Below are positions 6,592 through 10,193 of a DNA stretch of 10,193 nt, piece after piece. How positions within the stretch are numbered: the stretch's first letter is position 1; each line of letters begins with the position of its first letter. The position numbers were made by a program, and so were the translations under genes. The notes below the pieces were generated by a model. That model did no database searches. It had not been told where the DNA came from and saw only the letters and a list, made by a program, of their open reading frames with translations. The stretch spans positions 1-10,193 of the forward strand of contig CAYTPC010000112.1 in assembly GCA_964439605.1 (NCBI GenBank), read 5' to 3'. Source of the DNA: JAITWT01 sp964439605. Its GTDB lineage: Bacteria > Pseudomonadota > Gammaproteobacteria > Burkholderiales > Burkholderiaceae_C.

Positions 6592-7194
6592 ATGAAACTG
6601 GTGCTCGCCTCCAACAACGCCGGCAAACTCGCCGAGCTGCAGCAACTGTTCGCGCCGCTGGGCGTGGAACTGGTGCGCCAGAGTGATCTGGGCGTCAGCG
6701 AAGCAGCCGAGCCTTACCGCACCTTCATCGAAAACGCACTGGCCAAGGCGCGCCACGCCAGCCGCGCCACCGGCCTGCCCGCCATCGCCGACGACGCGGG
6801 GCTATGCGTGGATGCCTTCGACGGGCAACCCGGCGTCGATACCGCCTACTACGCCACCCGCTTCGGCTACGAAAAAAGCGACGCCAACAACGTGCGCGCA
6901 CTGCTCGAACAAATGCAGGGCATCGACAACCGCCGCGCCGCGATGGTCAGCACACTGGTCGCGCTACGCCATCACGACGACCCCGAACCGCTGGTCGCCA
7001 CGGGCCGCGCGGCTGGCGAAATCACACGCGCGCCGGCCGGCGAGCACGGCTTTGGCTTCGATCCGGTGATGTTCCTTCCGGCCTTCGGCCAAACCTTCGC
7101 GCAACTGCCGCCCGAAATCAAGAACGCGCACAGCCACCGCGGCCAGGCCGCACGCGCGATGCTGGCGCTGATGCGCGAGCGCTGGTTGGGATGA
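6592..7194 (+). CDS. rdgB: dITP/XTP pyrophosphatase (RdgB/HAM1 family)
   Basis: 200 aa, the family's usual length. The enzyme hydrolyses the non-canonical purine nucleotides dITP, ITP and XTP to monophosphates and so keeps deaminated bases out of DNA and RNA. The N-terminal LASNNAGKLAE (5-15) is the SxNxxK-type triphosphate site. FIENALAKA (45-53) and ADDAGL (67-72, catalytic Asp69) follow, then HGFGFDPV (152-159) and SHRGQA (181-186) for base recognition. A GAGG ribosome site lies in the 10-bp gap after rph, so this is an operon partner. Its stop is only 5 bp from the stop of the convergent restriction gene, with no visible terminator between. Confidence 0.96.
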   Translation: MKLVLASNNAGKLAELQQLFAPLGVELVRQSDLGVSEAAEPYRTFIENALAKARHASRATGLPAIADDAGLCVDAFDGQPGVDTAYYATRFGYEKSDANNVRALLEQMQGIDNRRAAMVSTLVALRHHDDPEPLVATGRAAGEITRAPAGEHGFGFDPVMFLPAFGQTFAQLPPEIKNAHSHRGQAARAMLALMRERWLG

Positions 7195-7199
7195 AAATT

Positions 7200-7853
7200 T
7201 CAGGTTCGAGGAATACCGAACCAATCGACTGTTGGAACCGGCGCATTCCGCAAATACTCTGCCGCATCGTTTGCGATGTCCCTTGGCATCTCACCGCGCT
7301 CCTTGCATTTGGCGGCCCAGCCACGTCCGGGGTGGAGCACGTCCCATCGTGGCCGCATTCCCTGATACCTTCCCTTGCCGGGATCGTGGTTGCCGAAACC
7401 ATCAATCAACCTGTTCCAAACGGGAGAAAAATAGGTGATTAGCAACTCCTCTCCCAACGGAATCCAAACGTCATCGACAACCAGATAGCGGCAGAAAAAA
7501 TCGGCAATATCCAGATTGGACACCGCGCGAATGCTTTCCGCGTGCTCGGTCAGCCGGTTGTAGAGCGGCTTGCCAACCGTGGAATCAAACATTGATCCGC
7601 CGCCCTTGCGCGCGCCGGCCGGGACCGCCTTGCCAACGTAAATCGGGGCACTGAACTTGCCCTTGACGTTTCGGCGAGCTAGTTCGGCGTAGGCGGGAAA
7701 GTCACCCGTGTAGTAAATGGCATAGATGCCGGCGCCATTGAACTTGGGCAAATCGCCAAGCGGATGCGCTTGGCTCTTCAACATGGCGATGGCGACACTG
7801 TCACCAAGATTTTTCTTGTCGAGCGGGTTGAAGACAATGATCTCGGCGGTCAT
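7200..7853 (-). CDS. Eco29kI-family type II restriction endonuclease (GIY-YIG)
   Basis: 217 aa. GIY-YIG signature: AGIYAIYYTGDFPAYAEL (41-58) and PIYVGKA (70-76). Candidate active-site residues follow the Eco29kI pattern: Tyr44, Tyr72, Arg100 and His104 in YNRLTEH, a Glu at 135 or 136 in LGEELLI, and Asn147 in SPVWN. Eco29kI itself (214 aa) cuts CCGCGG, so this enzyme probably recognises that or a related site; specificity is inferred from the family only. The ATG overlaps the methyltransferase stop (ATGA), with AAGGG upstream as ribosome site, so the nuclease is made after the protecting enzyme. Base composition is visibly less GC-rich than in rdgB, consistent with horizontal transfer. Confidence 0.88.
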   Translation of the reverse strand: MTAEIIVFNPLDKKNLGDSVAIAMLKSQAHPLGDLPKFNGAGIYAIYYTGDFPAYAELARRNVKGKFSAPIYVGKAVPAGARKGGGSMFDSTVGKPLYNRLTEHAESIRAVSNLDIADFFCRYLVVDDVWIPLGEELLITYFSPVWNRLIDGFGNHDPGKGRYQGMRPRWDVLHPGRGWAAKCKERGEMPRDIANDAAEYLRNAPVPTVDWFGIPRT

Positions 7854-9070
7854 GCCACGGCCCTTGCCCGGTTGCCGGCACGCATGATTTCCGCAGCACG
7901 GACTTCGATGAGACTTCGCGCCACGCTGGCCGCGACGGTGCGCGCGAGCATGACGGGCACGGCGTTACCGAGTTGCCGCATCGCTTCCGTCCATGAGCCA
8001 TGAAAACGGTAGCCGTCGGGAAAGGTTTGAATGCGCGCTGCTTCCCGAACCGTGAAGTAGCGCACGGAACCATCGCCGCGCACCAGCATGTTCTCGCCGC
8101 CCGGCACGCCGTGATCGCCCGCCTTCAGTGTCTTGGCGGGAAGATCTAGCGGGCTGCCCGTATGTCCTGGGTAAGACCGCGCCCCACACTGAAAACGATG
8201 ATTTTGAAAATCCGCCGCGGCGGGCGATTCCGGGTCCGGAAGGTCAACCAGCGCATCGCGGACGGTACGCCAGGCAAGCGTGTCCACGGGCAACAAACTC
8301 TCCCGCAGACGGCGCACGCTGGTCGCGAATTCATCCGGCATGGACGGTCTGGCGCGCTTGGCGATCTCGTGGCGTTCCCAATACTCTCCCGTAATCCATT
8401 GGTCATGCAATAGCGCGTCGAGGCCGTGCGTCGCTTCGGGGAAAGACCAACGGGCTTCCAGATCGGCGCGGAAACCAACGATGAACACGCGCTCGCGTTT
8501 CTGCGGCACACCATGATTGGCCGCGTTCACCAGTGTTGGCACCACGTTGTACGTCAGTCCCCTGCCAATGGCTTGGCCCGATGCTTTTTCGGCTTGCAAG
8601 CGAAGGAAATGGTCGAGCCAGCTTTCCCGTCCGCGCCGGCGAATTTCCGGGAACGTGAGCTGCAAGAGGATGTATTGGTAATAGTTGGCGAACGTCGATC
8701 GCGTTAGCCCCTTCACGTTCTCGATGAGAAAAGCGCGCGGCTGAAGGCGCCGGATGATATCGACGGTCGCCGGAAACATGTCGCGGTCGTCGGTGTGCGC
8801 ACGATGCTTGCCACCCATGGAAAACGGTTGACACGGCGGGCCACCCGCAACCAAGTCGATGCCGCCACCGACGCTTCCCCAATCGAACTCGCGCACGTCT
8901 CCTTGGTGAACATTCCACCCAGCAACGAGAGGATAGCCGCGCGCGCCATTCTCGCGAAGCGTATCGCATGCCCAGCGATCCCACTCGACGACGGCTTGCG
9001 GCTCGAAGCCGGCCAGATGAGCGCCCATCGCAAGTCCGCCCGCACCGGCAAACAGTTCAACACATTTCAT
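7850..9070 (-). CDS. DNA (cytosine-5-)-methyltransferase, type II modification enzyme
   Basis: 406 aa with the C5-methyltransferase motifs in order: I, LFAGAGG (6-12), binding S-adenosylmethionine; IV, GGPPCQPFS (76-84), with nucleophile Cys80; VI, ENV (117-119); VIII, QKRERVFIVG (190-199); IX, REAARIQTFPD (342-352); X, QLGNAVPV (366-373). The region ~201-335 between VIII and IX is the target-recognition domain. It pairs with the downstream Eco29kI-type nuclease, so it should methylate cytosine in the same site (CCGCGG if the family rule holds). The gene starts 3 bp after the vsr stop, uses a GGAGG ribosome site located inside the vsr 3' end, and overlaps the nuclease start. It looks intact. 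Confidence 0.95.
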   Translation of the reverse strand: MKCVELFAGAGGLAMGAHLAGFEPQAVVEWDRWACDTLRENGARGYPLVAGWNVHQGDVREFDWGSVGGGIDLVAGGPPCQPFSMGGKHRAHTDDRDMFPATVDIIRRLQPRAFLIENVKGLTRSTFANYYQYILLQLTFPEIRRRGRESWLDHFLRLQAEKASGQAIGRGLTYNVVPTLVNAANHGVPQKRERVFIVGFRADLEARWSFPEATHGLDALLHDQWITGEYWERHEIAKRARPSMPDEFATSVRRLRESLLPVDTLAWRTVRDALVDLPDPESPAAADFQNHRFQCGARSYPGHTGSPLDLPAKTLKAGDHGVPGGENMLVRGDGSVRYFTVREAARIQTFPDGYRFHGSWTEAMRQLGNAVPVMLARTVAASVARSLIEVRAAEIMRAGNRARAVA

Positions 9071-9073
9071 TGC

Positions 9074-9487
9074 TCATCCTCCGTCAAGAAAGCGGCGCAA
9101 TCGCCGCGCGAGTGTTTTCGGGTTCTTCAATTCGCATTCCCAAATTATTAACACACGCCATCCCGTCGCCCGCAATTCTTTCAGTTCGCGTGCGTCCCGC
9201 TCGCGGTTGCCTTCCAGCTTCCGGGTCCAAAACTCCACTCGCGATTTGGGTATCCGCGCAAGGGCGCATCCCTCGTGGCGATGCCAAAAACACCCATGCA
9301 CGAACACCACCGCGCGCCGCGCCGGAAACACAAGGTCGGGCGTTCCCGGCAGATCGCGACGATGGAGCCTGTAGCGGTACCCCATGCCATGAACCAGCCG
9401 TCGGACGATGAATTCAGGCTTCGTGTCAACCGGGCGGACAGCCGCCATGCGGCGGCTGCGTTCCTGCGGCGTCAACGTGTCCGTCAT
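9074..9487 (-). CDS. vsr: Vsr very-short-patch repair endonuclease
   Basis: 137 aa. Vsr nicks beside T:G mismatches produced when 5-methylcytosine deaminates and starts their repair to C:G, limiting the mutagenic cost of the neighbouring methyltransferase. The key residues fall at the same numbers as I recall for the E. coli enzyme: Glu25, Asp51 in GTPDLVFP, and His64 in VFVHGCFWH. Zinc ligands are likely Cys66, His71, Cys74 and Cys118 (HGCFWHRHEGC and WECEL). The N-terminus TPQERSRRMAAVRPVDTKPE is typical. First gene of the three-gene cassette; the ribosome site (GGA/GAAAA) is weak. Mismatch specificity presumably follows the partner methyltransferase. Confidence 0.95.
   Translation of the reverse strand: MTDTLTPQERSRRMAAVRPVDTKPEFIVRRLVHGMGYRYRLHRRDLPGTPDLVFPARRAVVFVHGCFWHRHEGCALARIPKSRVEFWTRKLEGNRERDARELKELRATGWRVLIIWECELKNPKTLARRLRRFLDGG
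9078..9082 (-). promoter_or_regulatory. Shine-Dalgarno of the methyltransferase inside vsr
   Basis: GGAGG on the minus strand, 7 nt before the methyltransferase ATG (9070). It overlaps the last codons of vsr, so translation of the two genes is physically coupled. Confidence 0.7.
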
Positions 9488-9494
9488 TTATTTT

Positions 9495-9510
9495 CCAAGT
9501 TCGGGCTTGG
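9495..9510 (-). promoter_or_regulatory. Inverted repeat just upstream of vsr
   Basis: CCAAG and CTTGG arms with a 6-nt centre (TTCGGG on the plus strand), 7 bp upstream of the vsr start. It overlaps where a ribosome or regulator would bind, so it may be a control site of the R-M cassette. No controller (C) protein gene is visible. Short arms, so low confidence. Confidence 0.3.
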
Positions 9511-9602
9511 GCAACAATGATCGTCAGTTTACCGGCAAGCGGCAGGCTCTCGATACGTGAGAACACCGGCCATGCAACCAAGACCATTTTCATTACTCCA
9601 CC

Positions 9603-10193
9603 ATGCACGAAGATATGCCAGCGACGCGCGCCAACGACGCGCCCTATCAAATGCGCCCCGGCCCGCTGCAACTGGGCGCACTGCCGCCGCTGGCGGTTTA
9701 CGTGCATCTGCCGTGGTGCCTGCGCAAATGTCCTTATTGCGATTTCAATTCGCACGCGCCGCGCGACGGCCAGGGCATCCCCGAACAACGTTATCTGGAC
9801 GCGCTCATCGCCGATTTGGATGCCGCGCTGCCGCTGGTCTGGGGCCGCCCGGTGTACAGCATTTTTTGGGGCGGCGGCACGCCCAGCCTGTTCGCGCCCG
9901 AGGCTATTGACCGCCTGCTGGCCGCTCTGCGCGCGCGCCTGAAGCTGCTGCCCGACTGCGAAATCACGCTTGAGGCCAACCCCGGCACCTTCGAGCGCGA
10001 GCGTTTCCGCGCCTATCGCGGCGCGGGGATTACGCGGCTGTCGCTGGGCGTGCAAAGTTTTGACGATGCGCACCTGCGCGCCATCGGTCGCGTACACGAT
10101 CGCGCCCAGGCCATCGCCGCCGCCGAAGAAGCCGCGCACGCCTTCGACACCTTCAACCTCGACCTGATGTACGCCCTGCCCGGCCAGACGCTC
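9603..10193 (+). CDS. hemW: HemW, radical-SAM haem chaperone (coproporphyrinogen III oxidase-like), N-terminal part
   Basis: The first 197 residues are in the window and the gene runs off the right edge. The radical-SAM cluster motif CLRKCPYC (Cys39, 43, 46) follows YVHLPWC. IFWGGGTPSLF (87-97), LEANPGTFE, RLSLGVQSFDDAHLRAIGR and NLDLMYALPGQT complete the HemN/HemW pattern. HemW members bind haem and are thought to deliver it to respiratory enzymes. The longer N-terminal LQLGALPPLAVYVHLPWC form fits HemW rather than HemN. The start is uncertain: neither the ATG at 9603 nor the in-frame ATG at 9615 has a good ribosome site. The gene is divergent from vsr across 115 bp, where its promoter must lie; I see no convincing -35/-10 there. 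Confidence 0.92.
   Translation, partial: MHEDMPATRANDAPYQMRPGPLQLGALPPLAVYVHLPWCLRKCPYCDFNSHAPRDGQGIPEQRYLDALIADLDAALPLVWGRPVYSIFWGGGTPSLFAPEAIDRLLAALRARLKLLPDCEITLEANPGTFERERFRAYRGAGITRLSLGVQSFDDAHLRAIGRVHDRAQAIAAAEEAAHAFDTFNLDLMYALPGQTL

Noticed and set aside
5859..6626. 255-codon minus-strand open frame opposite rph
   Set aside because: Shadow of the conserved RNase PH gene; composition is His/Arg/Ala/Gly-rich with no motif.
9426..10139. Minus-strand open frame covering the vsr/hemW gap, with a small MKMVLVAWPVFSRIESL segment
   Set aside because: It runs antisense through hemW and overlaps vsr in another frame. The small segment has a GGAG-like upstream site but no family similarity, so a controller peptide cannot be supported.
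1..10193. CRISPR arrays, rRNA/tRNA genes, complete insertion sequences, prophage genes
   Set aside because: No regular spaced repeats, no RNA gene signatures, no transposase or integrase motifs were found on either strand.

Overview
The window reads as a GC-rich betaproteobacterial chromosome, probably Burkholderiales-like. The evidence is codon bias, protein families, and the run yicC / protein kinase / PP2C phosphatase / rph / rdgB / hemW, a neighbourhood I recall from betaproteobacteria. Genus cannot be fixed from the sequence. All functional calls come from reading motifs; no database search was possible.

Layout. (1) Positions 1-1273, minus strand: the N-terminus of a PaaI-like hotdog thioesterase preceded by a complete Fic-family AMP-transferase with a C-terminal winged helix. 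The Fic promoter region carries nested direct repeats over a good -10 box. (2) Positions 1384-1936, plus strand: a decayed MazE/MazF toxin-antitoxin module. The operator palindrome and ribosome site are intact, the antitoxin is frameshifted at a run of seven G, and the toxin keeps only its first ~43 family residues. (3) Positions 1950-2819, plus: a membrane-anchored YpfJ-type neutral zinc metallopeptidase, convergent with (4) yicC (minus, 2887-3804), an RNA-processing endoribonuclease family gene.

(5) Positions 3896-7194, plus: a tight operon of Ser/Thr kinase, PP2C phosphatase (ATGA overlap), RNase PH and the dITP/XTP pyrophosphatase RdgB. Kinase and phosphatase form an apparent reversible phosphorylation switch placed with RNA maturation and nucleotide-pool cleaning. 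(6) Positions 7200-9487, minus: a complete type II restriction-modification cassette in the order vsr, C5-cytosine methyltransferase, Eco29kI-family GIY-YIG endonuclease, with tightly coupled genes. It stands tail-to-tail with rdgB, only 5 bp from it, and separates rdgB from (7) hemW (plus, 9603 to the window end, partial), the radical-SAM haem chaperone, which in many relatives directly follows rdgB.

The accessory parts are the Fic gene, the toxin-antitoxin remnant and the restriction cassette; the rest is conserved housekeeping sequence. I did not find a convincing wholly new system. The best leads are the frameshifted G7 antitoxin, the Fic operator-like repeats, the kinase/phosphatase pair in the RNA-quality operon, and the R-M insertion that isolates hemW. 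No rRNA, tRNA, CRISPR or complete insertion sequence was seen.
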